A stretch of DNA of 17,228 bases. It comes from JBCDIQ01 sp039024295 (GTDB taxonomy: Bacteria > Bacteroidota > Bacteroidia > J057). The DNA is taken from positions 1 through 17,228 of the forward strand of contig JBCDIQ010000080.1 of NCBI GenBank assembly GCA_039024295.1, in the 5' to 3' direction. Shown here piece after piece: positions 1 through 8,273 of the stretch. Both the position numbers and the translations under genes were made by a program. The notes under the pieces were generated by a model, which was given only the letters and a program-made list of their open reading frames with translations, did no database searches and was not told the DNA's origin. How positions within the stretch are numbered: position 1 is the stretch's first letter; every line of letters begins with the position of its first letter.

Positions 1-3000
1 GATGATTATCCAGAAGACGGGTTCAGCGAAATTCCAGACTTTGGCTTACCCTCAAAAGTATTGAAGCACGTAAAAGCTAAGCTAGAGATCATGCGGGAAG
101 ACACGGTGGTGATGCGGCTGGCAGGAGAAGAGTTTGTACTGGACATGGAAAAAATGGTGGGTAAATCCGCAGAAACCACCATCTTTCTTTCTGAGCAAGA
201 CAGTATGTCTCATCCAGGGATGGACCTACTATACGATGTAGGCTCTCAGGAAGCCGTACTGGTCCGCCCCAAAAGAAGTGCCACTGCACAGCAGCCTTTC
301 TCCAGTTCCTTTCATGAGTTCTACCTCTATTTCGAGTCAATCGTATGGAACCTGAATACCACTGAAATGCACTTCACGGCTTTCATTGACAGGGAAAATA
401 AATTGGCCGCTATTGAGTCTTTTGATTTCTTTAATAAGTATCGTTTTGACAGCTACAAAGGAATTCTACCTTTTAACCCCATAGGGGCCATCTACCGGTA
501 CAATTACCTGTATCCCGCAAAACCCATTTTTCCAGAAGAAATTTTAAAAGAATACAAACTTCCAAACAAGCTAACCGCCTTCAAACGAGCCCTGCCGCGC
601 CTGGAGGGAGCCGGTTATTTGACATATGATCGGGCCTCTACTGAAATTAAGCCTACCCCCAAGCTTATTGCATGGGCCAAAGCCGCCCGTAAAAAGAAAG
701 ACTATGACGCCCTGCAACTGGTGTCAAAGGTGGACACGGGAAGTCACGCCATTATGGATGTGGTATCCAAAGAAGTAAGCCTGAGGGGTGTACCCTTTTT
801 CTCGTTGAGTGACTCTCAATACCTCCGAGTGGTACCCATTGATGGCCAGGTCAATGTCCTTCAGAAACGTAACCTACAATTCGGTGGGGCCATTGCTGCG
901 GGAAAACTTAATTTTTATGCCAACAGAGAAGGAAGTTTTTCTTTTGACTATGAATCCTTTAAAATCTTATGTGATTCGGTAGATTCCATGAGGTTTGTCC
1001 TTGTCCGGAACCCGCCCAAAGGGTATGAACCCACTCCACTTGAGCAAGCCCTGAGCAATACCGTTTTTGAAGGGGTAACCGGAGCCATTCACATTGATGC
1101 TCCCAACAACAAAAGTGGAAACAAAAAATTCCCTCAATACCCCATTTTCGACAGCTTCTCAGATGCCTATGTGTATTGGGCTCGCCCAAATGTGCAAGAT
1201 GGCATTTATACCAAGGATAAACTGTACTTCGGACTAGACCCCTTTATCCTGGATAGCCTGGAAGACTTTGACGAATCTAACCTGACCTTCGAAGGGGAAT
1301 TCTTTTCGTCGGAGATATTCCCAAAATTCCGCCAAAGTCTGATGGTGATGGAAGACTTCACCCTCGGCTTCAATGAGGAGACCCCTGAAAACGGCTATTA
1401 CTGCTACGACAACAAAGGTCTTTTCTACAATGAAATTTCCATGGATGGCAACGGCCTTCAGGGGAATGGACGCCTGGAAGTCATCGATATTGACATGATC
1501 GTAGAGAGTGATTCGTTCATGTTTCACTTTGACTCAGTGATGGCCACGGTACAAAACTTTCGCCGTGAAAGTGGATACAGAAATGGCAATTATTACCCGG
1601 AGCTAGACGCTTCTTCTGCTCGCTATATTTGGTACACCAAAGAAAACCGAGTTACCCTGGAATCCCTCGACGAGCCTATCCGTGTATTTGGGGGAGAAGC
1701 AGAATTTACCGGGAGACTCAACATCACCCCTGGCCGGGTCATTGGGAATGGCAGTGTGGTATTAGGCCAGGTAAAAATTGAGGGAGATAGCATTTTGTTC
1801 AATGAGATGGACTTTTCTTCTGCCTCGTCAGACTTTGTCATCCTGGATGAATTTGAGGAAGGACTGGTCCATTTCAAGGCAGAAAATGTTCAGGTTAACT
1901 ATGATGTGTACGACCACGTTTCAAACTTCTCTACCACTGAGGTAGGAAATGCGCAGGCTTCCTTCCCCATTCACCAGTACAGGACCTCCATGGCCAAAGG
2001 GGAATACAGAAGGGAGAACAACGAACTCCTCATGGAAGGGGTCAGCTCCTATATACGGGACAACTTCTTCGTATCAACCAAGGCAGAAATGGACAGCCTC
2101 AAGTTCAATGCAAAAGAATCTTTGTACAAGGTTGATGACCGAACCATTGAGGTGTATGGCGTCCCCTATATTTATGTAGCAGATGCGACCGTAACTCCAG
2201 ATAAACTGGAAGTGACCATCCTGGAAACCGGATTGATCAAACGCCTGGAGAATGCCGTAATTGAGGCTAATCAGCAGAATAAATTCCACAAGGTTTATGA
2301 AGCCAACGTAGACATTTACTCTGCCTACGATTATGAGGCATCGGGTATGTACGACTACATCGTGGTAAAAGGCCAGCAACAGTTTATCAAGTTCAGCAAG
2401 CTTGAAGTCAACAGCGATACCACCAGTATAGGGGAAGGGGATATACCGGAGAGCCAGCAGTTTTACCTTACAGAACGAATTTTCTTCAAAGGAAAAGCTC
2501 GGGTAAATGCATCGCGGAAATTCCTGGAGTTTGAAGGGGAAGTCAAGATTGAATCTGAAAACCCCGCGTTCAAAGGGACTTGGTTCCCATTTGCTGCCAC
2601 AGTCGTGAACCCAGATTCTGTGTTCATTCCGATCGAGAAACGCATTTACAATGATGACAAAGAATTGCTGACCGTAGGATTGAACTTCCAACCAGAGCCT
2701 CGTGTTTTCTACTCCAACTTCCTCCAGCCCATTCGTGATGAGGCGGATTACTCGGTCGTTACCGCTTCAGGTGGTTTAACCTTTGACCGCCGAACCAAAG
2801 AATTTAGGATTGGTTCGGAAGAGAAAATTACCGGCCAAAGCCTAAAAGGGTCTACCGTTAGTTTCAATGACTCCCTTAACATCATTACTTCCCATGGTTT
2901 GCTGAATTTCCCAGAGGATTTTGCCAAAAACACCATCGACCTCAAGTTTTCAGGAGACTGGTCTGACAACCTTACCCGTAGGCAACTGTCAACCAGCCTG

Positions 3001-3639
3001 ATTGTAGGGGTAGGATTCTCTATCATGCCGGAGGAACCTTTGAAAAAGGTTTCGGACAACTTGCTCTACCTAACGGCAAACAATGCGGACATCGACTTCA
3101 ACCGTCGGGCCATGCAGGAAAACATCGCAGAACTGCTAGATGAAGGCAAAACTGGCGATAAGGAGACCAGAAGGTTCATTGAGGATGTACGCAATGCGAT
3201 GGTGTACACCGACATCAAACTGGCCAAAGAGCTGCCCTTCACCCTCCTGCTTTCCGATGTCAACTTCAACTACAGCCGGGAGTACAAAGCCTTGTACTGT
3301 AACGAGGATGTAGGTCTGCTTGGACTAGGCGGTACCCCAATCAACAAGATGGTGAGTGCCAGAATGGTCTATAAGTTTGGTGCCATTGATGGAGAAGGAG
3401 AAAAGGTACCAGACCGTTTCGATGTGTACCTGGAAGTAGACGAATTCAACTGGATTTTCTTCCGTTTTTCCGGGGAGGTGGTCTACACGACTTCTTCCTA
3501 TTATGACGACTACAACGTACAGCTCCAGCTGGAAATAGACAAGCGCAAAAAAGCAGAAGGCTTCCGATTTGAGTTGTTACCGGAAGATGATGTGAACAAG
3601 TTCAAGCAGGAGTACGTGAAGAAATACATTGTTCGCTAA
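1..3639 (+). CDS. Very large beta-rich hypothetical protein, 5' end outside the window
   Basis: The frame is open from base 1, so the true start lies upstream. The TTG at 61 is only the first possible start codon inside the window. About 1212 residues are visible, ending in a TAA at 3637-3639. I do not recognise the family. The protein is rich in alternating hydrophobic and polar stretches with many Phe, Tyr, Asp and Ser residues, as in repetitive beta-sheet proteins. A loose repeat is visible: a GNG turn, then a strand, then an (S/G)DS-x-x-F step, around codons at nt 1441-1530 and again at 1690-1830. No transmembrane helix, Walker motif or zinc motif is seen. The C-terminus is charged and shows no T9SS sorting domain. 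A large envelope or periplasmic beta protein is plausible, but that is inference from composition. The signal peptide, if any, lies outside the window. Confidence 0.8.
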   Translation, partial: DDYPEDGFSEIPDFGLPSKVLKHVKAKLEIMREDTVVMRLAGEEFVLDMEKMVGKSAETTIFLSEQDSMSHPGMDLLYDVGSQEAVLVRPKRSATAQQPFSSSFHEFYLYFESIVWNLNTTEMHFTAFIDRENKLAAIESFDFFNKYRFDSYKGILPFNPIGAIYRYNYLYPAKPIFPEEILKEYKLPNKLTAFKRALPRLEGAGYLTYDRASTEIKPTPKLIAWAKAARKKKDYDALQLVSKVDTGSHAIMDVVSKEVSLRGVPFFSLSDSQYLRVVPIDGQVNVLQKRNLQFGGAIAAGKLNFYANREGSFSFDYESFKILCDSVDSMRFVLVRNPPKGYEPTPLEQALSNTVFEGVTGAIHIDAPNNKSGNKKFPQYPIFDSFSDAYVYWARPNVQDGIYTKDKLYFGLDPFILDSLEDFDESNLTFEGEFFSSEIFPKFRQSLMVMEDFTLGFNEETPENGYYCYDNKGLFYNEISMDGNGLQGNGRLEVIDIDMIVESDSFMFHFDSVMATVQNFRRESGYRNGNYYPELDASSARYIWYTKENRVTLESLDEPIRVFGGEAEFTGRLNITPGRVIGNGSVVLGQVKIEGDSILFNEMDFSSASSDFVILDEFEEGLVHFKAENVQVNYDVYDHVSNFSTTEVGNAQASFPIHQYRTSMAKGEYRRENNELLMEGVSSYIRDNFFVSTKAEMDSLKFNAKESLYKVDDRTIEVYGVPYIYVADATVTPDKLEVTILETGLIKRLENAVIEANQQNKFHKVYEANVDIYSAYDYEASGMYDYIVVKGQQQFIKFSKLEVNSDTTSIGEGDIPESQQFYLTERIFFKGKARVNASRKFLEFEGEVKIESENPAFKGTWFPFAATVVNPDSVFIPIEKRIYNDDKELLTVGLNFQPEPRVFYSNFLQPIRDEADYSVVTASGGLTFDRRTKEFRIGSEEKITGQSLKGSTVSFNDSLNIITSHGLLNFPEDFAKNTIDLKFSGDWSDNLTRRQLSTSLIVGVGFSIMPEEPLKKVSDNLLYLTANNADIDFNRRAMQENIAELLDEGKTGDKETRRFIEDVRNAMVYTDIKLAKELPFTLLLSDVNFNYSREYKALYCNEDVGLLGLGGTPINKMVSARMVYKFGAIDGEGEKVPDRFDVYLEVDEFNWIFFRFSGEVVYTTSSYYDDYNVQLQLEIDKRKKAEGFRFELLPEDDVNKFKQEYVKKYIVR

Positions 3640-3656
3640 CCTGATGTGAAAAAATG

Positions 3657-3688
3657 CCAGGAGCTAATTGCTCCTGGTCAATCTTTTT
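3657..3688 (+). terminator. Hairpin terminator after the large gene
   Basis: A perfect 8-bp stem (CCAGGAGC at 3657-3664 with GCTCCTGG at 3670-3677) closes a 5-base loop. It is followed within six bases by TTTTT at 3684-3688. It lies 17 bp after the stop codon of the large gene. The T-run is slightly displaced from the stem, so efficiency is uncertain. Confidence 0.7.
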
Positions 3689-3698
3689 GATATATTTG
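3668..3698 (+). promoter_or_regulatory. Bacteroidota-type promoter for rpmG
   Basis: TTG at 3668-3670 is separated by 20 bp from TATATTTG at 3691-3698. The latter is an exact match to the Bacteroidota -7 consensus TAnnTTTG. Transcription would start near 3704, about 23 bases before the ATG of rpmG. The -33 element falls inside the terminator hairpin of the preceding gene, so the two signals share DNA. Confidence 0.6.
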
Positions 3699-3726
3699 CA
3701 GCCCGATTTGATAAAACTCAGATAAG

Positions 3727-3915
3727 ATGGCCAAGAAAAGTAAAGCGAACCGCATCCAGGTGATTTTGGAATGCACCGAGCACAAAGATTCAGGACAACC
3801 TGGAACTTCTCGCTACATTACTACCAAAAATCGCCGTAATACGCCCAGTCGTATGGAGTTGAAGAAATACAACCCCATACTGAAACGCCACACCGTTCAC
3901 AAAGAAATCAAGTAA
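3727..3915 (+). CDS. rpmG: 50S ribosomal protein L33
   Basis: This 62-aa basic protein of the large ribosomal subunit is recognised from the core ITTKNRRN, the ELKKYNP segment and the VHKEIK C-terminus. These match L33 along the whole length. Only one cysteine remains (in ECTEH). The two CxxC pairs of zinc-binding L33 are therefore absent, and this is the zinc-independent (C-) type. The insert with SGQPGTS between the first strand and the ITTKN motif is what I know from Bacteroidota L33. The gene has its own promoter, and the ATG follows an AGATAAG stretch. DUF4295 begins 6 bp after the stop, so the two are cotranscribed. The usual partner rpmB (L28) is not seen upstream. Confidence 0.95.
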   Translation: MAKKSKANRIQVILECTEHKDSGQPGTSRYITTKNRRNTPSRMELKKYNPILKRHTVHKEIK

Positions 3916-3921
3916 CACAAC

Positions 3922-4083
3922 ATGGCTAAGAAATCAGTAGCAGGATTCCGTGACAGGAGCAAGATCAAAGGGTTTACCAAGGTAATTCGTGCGGTAAAGA
4001 ATCCTAAAACAGGTGCTTACTCCTACAAAGAAGACATTGTCCCCACGGACATGGTGAAGGATTTTATCAAAGACAATAAATAA
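3922..4083 (+). CDS. DUF4295 family small ribosome-linked protein
   Basis: This 53-aa basic protein starts MAKKSVAGFRDR and ends DFIKDNK. It matches DUF4295, a family of about 50 residues confined to Bacteroidota and regularly found just after rpmG. Its function is not established. The location and high Lys/Arg content suggest a ribosome-associated peptide, which is inference. It follows rpmG by 6 bp in what must be one transcript and is followed by a strong terminator. Confidence 0.88.
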   Translation: MAKKSVAGFRDRSKIKGFTKVIRAVKNPKTGAYSYKEDIVPTDMVKDFIKDNK

Positions 4084-4107
4084 GGAAGCTTTTCCTTGAA
4101 GATACAG

Positions 4108-4138
4108 CCCCGCAGGTATGTTGCCTCCGGGGTTTTTT
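4108..4138 (+). terminator. Rho-independent terminator of rpmG-DUF4295
   Basis: CCCCGCAGG (4108-4116) pairs with CCTCCGGGG (4124-4132) with a single C-C mismatch around a 7-base loop, followed directly by TTTTTT at 4133-4138. It sits 25 bp after the DUF4295 stop and before the next gene. Confidence 0.85.
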
Positions 4139-4151
4139 AGTATGCCCTGCT

Positions 4152-4751
4152 ATGGACTCTCAGCTGATTCTGTTTGTCAAACATCCTGTACCGGGTCAGG
4201 TGAAAACTCGTCTGGCAAAAACGGTAGGCCACGAAAAGGCTTTGAAAGTGTATCACCTACTGTTGCAGCGTACCCAGCAACAAGCTGAAAGGGTGCAAGC
4301 AGACAAAATCGTGTGGTACGGCAATGAAATTCCAGCGGATGATTTATGGGCCCAAACGGGATGGAATCGAAAGCTACAACATGGGCCAGACCTTGGGGCA
4401 CGGATGGAGCTGGCCTTTCAAGAGGCCTTTGATCAGGGAATCACCAAAGCGGTGATCATCGGCAGCGATTGTCCGGGCATTACCACCGAATTGCTGGAAA
4501 CCGCTTTCCAGCAATTGGAAACCCATGACGCAGTCATTGGGCCTGCCAATGATGGAGGATATTACCTCCTGGGACTTACCCGTATGGTACCTGAAGTATT
4601 TCGAGAAATGGAGTGGAGCACCGAGACGGTGTTTGAAACGACGGTTAAGCGGCTTGCGGCTGCGGGGTTCCAAGCTGCGCTATTGCCTGAGTTGGTGGAT
4701 GTGGATACGGAGGCGGATCTACATGCAGTCAAACATCTGTTACCCCTATAA
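4152..4751 (+). CDS. DUF2064 / TIGR04282-type glycosyltransferase
   Basis: This 199-aa protein has a GT-A-like nucleotide-sugar transferase fold. Recognisable motifs are the N-terminal K-x-P-x-PG-x-VKTRL (residues 10-21), GSDCPG (104-109, the probable metal- and nucleotide-binding Asp), PANDGGYYLLG (131-141), a WST segment (155-157) and DVDT-x-x-DL near the C-terminus. This set defines DUF2064, annotated as TIGR04282, arsenosugar biosynthesis glycosyltransferase. The arsenosugar name comes from family members that sit beside the radical SAM protein ArsS. No ars genes are seen here, so the substrate is open. The length is normal for the family. It starts 14 bp after a terminator T-run, with no clear promoter of its own. 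Its stop overlaps the end of the convergent dehydratase gene by 6 bp. Confidence 0.85.
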   Translation: MDSQLILFVKHPVPGQVKTRLAKTVGHEKALKVYHLLLQRTQQQAERVQADKIVWYGNEIPADDLWAQTGWNRKLQHGPDLGARMELAFQEAFDQGITKAVIIGSDCPGITTELLETAFQQLETHDAVIGPANDGGYYLLGLTRMVPEVFREMEWSTETVFETTVKRLAAAGFQAALLPELVDVDTEADLHAVKHLLPL

Positions 4752-5738
4752 AATCCCCTCCCGATACAGCATGTCGCGAATTTCTTCCAACGTCAGTAGC
4801 TGCATATTCGCCGAATTGTAGTTGGTAAATTGGGCGTCATAGTTAGGCTCGAAGGTATCGTAAGGAGAATTTCGCAGCACGAAGGTATGCTCAGTCTCTG
4901 TGATGTGGGGCCGCTCCTCCTCCGTAAACAGGGCTTCATACAGTTTCTCGCCCGGGCGAACCCCAATAACCTCCGTGTTGATTTCCGATGGCTTGAACCC
5001 AAACCGCGGAGCCAACTCCTGGATCATCACCGTAGCAAGGTCAGGGATTTTTAAGCCAAACATTTTCAGGACAAACACCTCTCTTCCCTGCATTTGCTGT
5101 GCAGATTCTAAAATGAGCCGGGATGCCTGGGGAATGGTCATAAAAAACCTGGTCATGTCTTCCGAGGTGATGGTTACCGGTCCACCTTGCTGAATCTGGT
5201 GTCGGAATATGGGGATAACAGAGCCCACAGAATCCAGCACATTGCCAAAACGCACACAGGCAAACTTGCATTCAGACTCTCCCAAAGGAGCGTTGATGAT
5301 TACCTTCTCACTGAGAAGCTTGGTGGCTCCCATGGTGTTCACAGGGCTTACCGCCTTGTCAGTCGAAACCCCCACCATGAACTTCACCTTCTTCTCAATG
5401 GCTGCCTCTACGACATTTTTGGTCCCAATCACATTGGTGTAAACGGCCTCAAAAGGATTGTATTCACAAAAGGGCACATGCTTCAGGGCAGCTGCATGAA
5501 AAATCATATCCGCACCTTCGGCAGCACGCATTACCCGATTTCTATCCCGAATGTCCCCAATTAAATTGCGGATCAGCGGGGAAGGGCTTTTTTGGTTCAG
5601 GTGAAAGTGGCCAGCCTCGTTGTGGTCAAATACCCGGATGCGTTTAGGCCCTTCAGGAATGAGTTGTCGCACGATTTCCGACCCGATGGAACCACAACCA
5701 CCAGTTACAAGGATGTCTTTATCAGTAAAAAAGCCCAA
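4746..5738 (-). CDS. CapD/WbpM-like nucleotide-sugar 4,6-dehydratase
   Basis: This 330-aa cytoplasmic short-chain dehydrogenase/reductase of the Polysacc_synt_2 type probably makes a 4-keto-6-deoxy sugar from UDP-GlcNAc for surface glycans. The NAD-binding motif TGGCGSIGS is at residues 12-20. The catalytic stretch STDKA (125-129) is followed by M136-G-A-T-K140. Met in place of the usual Tyr of YxxxK is typical of the CapD/WbpM branch. RPGEK near residue 262 fits the family's C-terminal half. It lacks the membrane domain of full-length WbpM, so it is the short soluble form. The start is a TTG two codons after an in-frame TGA. No ATG occurs before residue 70, and a TTG start places the Rossmann motif at the normal distance. 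No other polysaccharide genes surround it apart from the convergent glycosyltransferase. Confidence 0.88.
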   Translation of the reverse strand: MGFFTDKDILVTGGCGSIGSEIVRQLIPEGPKRIRVFDHNEAGHFHLNQKSPSPLIRNLIGDIRDRNRVMRAAEGADMIFHAAALKHVPFCEYNPFEAVYTNVIGTKNVVEAAIEKKVKFMVGVSTDKAVSPVNTMGATKLLSEKVIINAPLGESECKFACVRFGNVLDSVGSVIPIFRHQIQQGGPVTITSEDMTRFFMTIPQASRLILESAQQMQGREVFVLKMFGLKIPDLATVMIQELAPRFGFKPSEINTEVIGVRPGEKLYEALFTEEERPHITETEHTFVLRNSPYDTFEPNYDAQFTNYNSANMQLLTLEEIRDMLYREGIL

Positions 5739-5773
5739 AGTTCAGCAATTTTTGCAGGTGAAACCGGAATAAG

Positions 5774-5813
5774 CCCCGGCAAATGGCTGCACAAGTTACG
5801 GAAAAGTCCGGGG
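5774..5813. repeat. Short inverted repeat between two minus-strand genes
   Basis: CCCCGG at 5774-5779 and CCGGGG at 5808-5813 form a perfect 6-bp inverted repeat with a 28-base loop. It lies in the 120-bp gap between the beta-helix gene and the dehydratase. There is no T-run on the minus strand directly after it, so it is at best a weak terminator. It could also be chance. Confidence 0.3.
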
Positions 5814-5859
5814 AGATTTGGAGCGGAAAAATGATAAAATATTTCTCCTGAGAACAGGG

Positions 5860-8163
5860 TTATTGGTTAACCAGTACCTTAAAATTGCTGACAGCAGCAT
5901 CAGAGGTTAAGGAAAGTATGTAGCAGCCTACCGGAAGGGTAGAAACATCCAGGCTGACCGCCAAACCTACTGGCAAGTCCATTTCCCAACCCTTTGAAAC
6001 GGTCCGGCCGTTCAGGTCCAAGATTTTTGCTGAGAATTTCCCTCCAGAGTTCCCTGGTTTTCGAATAAACAATCGTCCTGTTACCGGATTGGGATACACC
6101 TGCCAACCTGAGCTTACAGAAACCTGTTCCAAACTTGTAGCAGGATCATATTCGTAGGCCCCAATATCAGGAGTGCCATTAAAAATGCGTGCTTCCCCTC
6201 GTTGATCTATGGTGATGGAAGACCCTGCTGCAGCATCAATCGCCGGGCTTCCGGCATTAAGGGAATGGGTGGGCGTAGGACCTCCGTAAAAATCCAAGGC
6301 ATTCAGGTTGGTGCTTACGACCTTATCTCCAGCGGCAAGTTGAGTCCTAAGACCGGTCGTATCCCCAAATAAATTCCCCCCATTGGATTGAAAATTTACC
6401 CCTTCACCCTCATCAAAAAAGTCAGGAGAAATAGAGGCAGTATTTTGGGAAATCAGAGAATTATTGAGGACCAAATCTGTTGAGAGGCCATTATACAGTC
6501 CTCCCCCTTTATTGCCAGCTTCATTGAAGGCTAAGGTGCAGTGAATGAGCTCTGCACGCGCGGGAGCTGTCACACTTCTGCTGTCGATCGCTCCTCCATC
6601 CAGGTTGGTGGCACGGTTACCAGAAAAGGTGCAATTGACCGCCCGAAAGAAAGCAGGTTCATCCCGCCCGTAGCTGGCTACGGCCCCACCACTTGCAGCC
6701 CGGTTATTAGAAAAGGTTACGTGCTCCGTCAGGAAAGTGCCCCTGTTCAGCACAGCCCCTCCTCCGAATGTCTCAGGCTGCCCATCTTTTAACCAGCACC
6801 AAGAAAGCCCGAGTGTATCACCATCATTCACTTCAAACAACCGAATTGCACTGTCGGTCGAGATGATCAATCGGTTCGTAGTATTTCCCTGAATAAAAGT
6901 GGTTTGGTCAATGAAAAGGGGCCGCTTAAGTTTTAGGGTTCCCCTGAGGGTACCCAGGTCTAGCGTATCTCCTTCACAAGCACTTACCACTGCCAGTCGC
7001 AAGCTGCCTTCCACATCGTCCTCCAGATTGGTCACCAAGATATCACGGGCATCATTTCGTTGAAAAGGACCAGCATCCGGCGTAGTTCCCCTAGCCTCCC
7101 CCCGAATGTCTTCTGCAGGTGCAGTTGTGGGGTCTGAAAACCCGATTGCTGCGCTGTTGCAGGTCAAGGGAAAAGCAAAATGTCCATTCGATAGCCGTAC
7201 CAATGGCCCAAGACCTGCATCTAGCAAGAAAGTATCTGGCCCTACAGGGTTATCCGGAAAGATATTTTTTCGGTCATTGAATTGATCAATTAAATTGAAT
7301 CCTTTTGAAAACAGGTTGCCAAAAAAGTCATCATTTTTACCTATCCCTTCATTGCCGATAATGATGGTATTGGCTAAGGTGGTAGCCCCAAACCTGGTGT
7401 TGTCAATCGCTCCTACATTGGCCGACTTATTCTGGGTAAAGAGACAATTGGTACAAAAAAATTCATTGTTTGTGTTGTCGTCGCCCTTCATCTGAATGGC
7501 CCCACCGGAAGCCTCAGCCTCGTTCTGAGCAAACAGGCAATTGAAGGCATCAATCCGTGAGTTACCCCCGTTTTCCCCGTTGCTTTGAATGGCTCCGGCA
7601 TCGTGGATACGGTCAGTGCCAGCATCAGATGTGGCCCGGTTGCGAATAAAGGAGCAATTCCGAAGCTCCAGGTAAATAAACCCAAACTGGTTGGCATTTG
7701 AGAGGCAATCGATTGCCCCTGCATATTCAGCGATATTTTCTAGGAAGACACAGTTTTCAATAAATAAACTGCCATAATTCAGAATCGCTCCCCCTCCAAA
7801 TTCACTTGGAGTTGCCTTCGGAGTGAATTCCGTGTTCCCATGTTGCAGGGTCATCCCACTTAGGTAGAGGCTGTCGTTCGGCCCATCCTTGAGAAAAAAT
7901 ATCCTTGTACTGTCCTGTCCATCAATGATAAAATCAGCTGGCCCGGGCCCAATGATGGTCAGCTTTTGCGTTATCTCTAACTGACTGCTCAGAAATAGGG
8001 TGCCAGTTGTAGTGATAAGCAGGGTATCGCCGTTTTGAGCGTCAATTATTCCTTGCCGCAATGTGCCAGGGCCGCCGTCATTCAATGAGGTAACAGGAAT
8101 AATTCCTCCAAAAGCGATGAAATAAGTCGTTATAAAACAAAGAAAGAGCAAAGGCTTTTTCAT
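5860..8163 (-). CDS. T9SS-secreted right-handed beta-helix (choice-of-anchor Q) protein
   Basis: This 767-aa exported protein begins with a signal peptide (MKKPLLFLCF and a hydrophobic run to about residue 20). Two tandem parallel beta-helix modules follow, at about 23-370 and 375-672. Each begins with a TSLNDGGPGTLRQ- or TNLEDDVEGSLRL-like segment, carries rungs of the type NC-x-F-x-x-N-x-A with GGAI, and closes with a GEAR...PD-x-G-x-(F/Y) box. The last 80 residues hold the type IX sorting domain: WQVYPNPVTGRLFI, then LDLNGR, and finally YILSL and FKVLVNQ. This predicts export across the outer membrane and surface attachment or release. ATG at 8163 is preferred. An ATG at 8169 and a TTG at 8172 are also in frame, but the -7 box at 8181-8188 leaves almost no leader for them. 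Such proteins are often adhesins or polysaccharide-binding, but no catalytic motif is visible. Confidence 0.9.
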   Translation of the reverse strand: MKKPLLFLCFITTYFIAFGGIIPVTSLNDGGPGTLRQGIIDAQNGDTLLITTTGTLFLSSQLEITQKLTIIGPGPADFIIDGQDSTRIFFLKDGPNDSLYLSGMTLQHGNTEFTPKATPSEFGGGAILNYGSLFIENCVFLENIAEYAGAIDCLSNANQFGFIYLELRNCSFIRNRATSDAGTDRIHDAGAIQSNGENGGNSRIDAFNCLFAQNEAEASGGAIQMKGDDNTNNEFFCTNCLFTQNKSANVGAIDNTRFGATTLANTIIIGNEGIGKNDDFFGNLFSKGFNLIDQFNDRKNIFPDNPVGPDTFLLDAGLGPLVRLSNGHFAFPLTCNSAAIGFSDPTTAPAEDIRGEARGTTPDAGPFQRNDARDILVTNLEDDVEGSLRLAVVSACEGDTLDLGTLRGTLKLKRPLFIDQTTFIQGNTTNRLIISTDSAIRLFEVNDGDTLGLSWCWLKDGQPETFGGGAVLNRGTFLTEHVTFSNNRAASGGAVASYGRDEPAFFRAVNCTFSGNRATNLDGGAIDSRSVTAPARAELIHCTLAFNEAGNKGGGLYNGLSTDLVLNNSLISQNTASISPDFFDEGEGVNFQSNGGNLFGDTTGLRTQLAAGDKVVSTNLNALDFYGGPTPTHSLNAGSPAIDAAAGSSITIDQRGEARIFNGTPDIGAYEYDPATSLEQVSVSSGWQVYPNPVTGRLFIRKPGNSGGKFSAKILDLNGRTVSKGWEMDLPVGLAVSLDVSTLPVGCYILSLTSDAAVSNFKVLVNQ

Positions 8164-8180
8164 GGACATCAATTTTAGGA

Positions 8181-8188
8181 CAAAATTA
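8181..8188 (-). promoter_or_regulatory. -7 box for the beta-helix protein gene
   Basis: The minus strand reads TAATTTTG, an exact TAnnTTTG match, 17 bp before the preferred ATG at 8163. No good TTG element is found about 20 bp upstream, so the assignment rests on the -7 box alone. Confidence 0.4.
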
Positions 8189-8273
8189 GGATAATTCTTT
8201 TTAACTAAGGTAGTAACGATCGGAATAGTACCTGGGTATTGATTTTACCCATTAATGTTGGCATTTTACCCTT

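Noticed and set aside
61..63. TTG at 61 as the start of the large gene
   Set aside because: The same frame is open back to base 1 with coding-like residues, so the gene starts upstream of the window.
2074..2691. 205-aa minus-strand frame inside the large gene
   Set aside because: It is wholly antisense to a long coding region, matches no family I know and has no start signals. It is a shadow frame.
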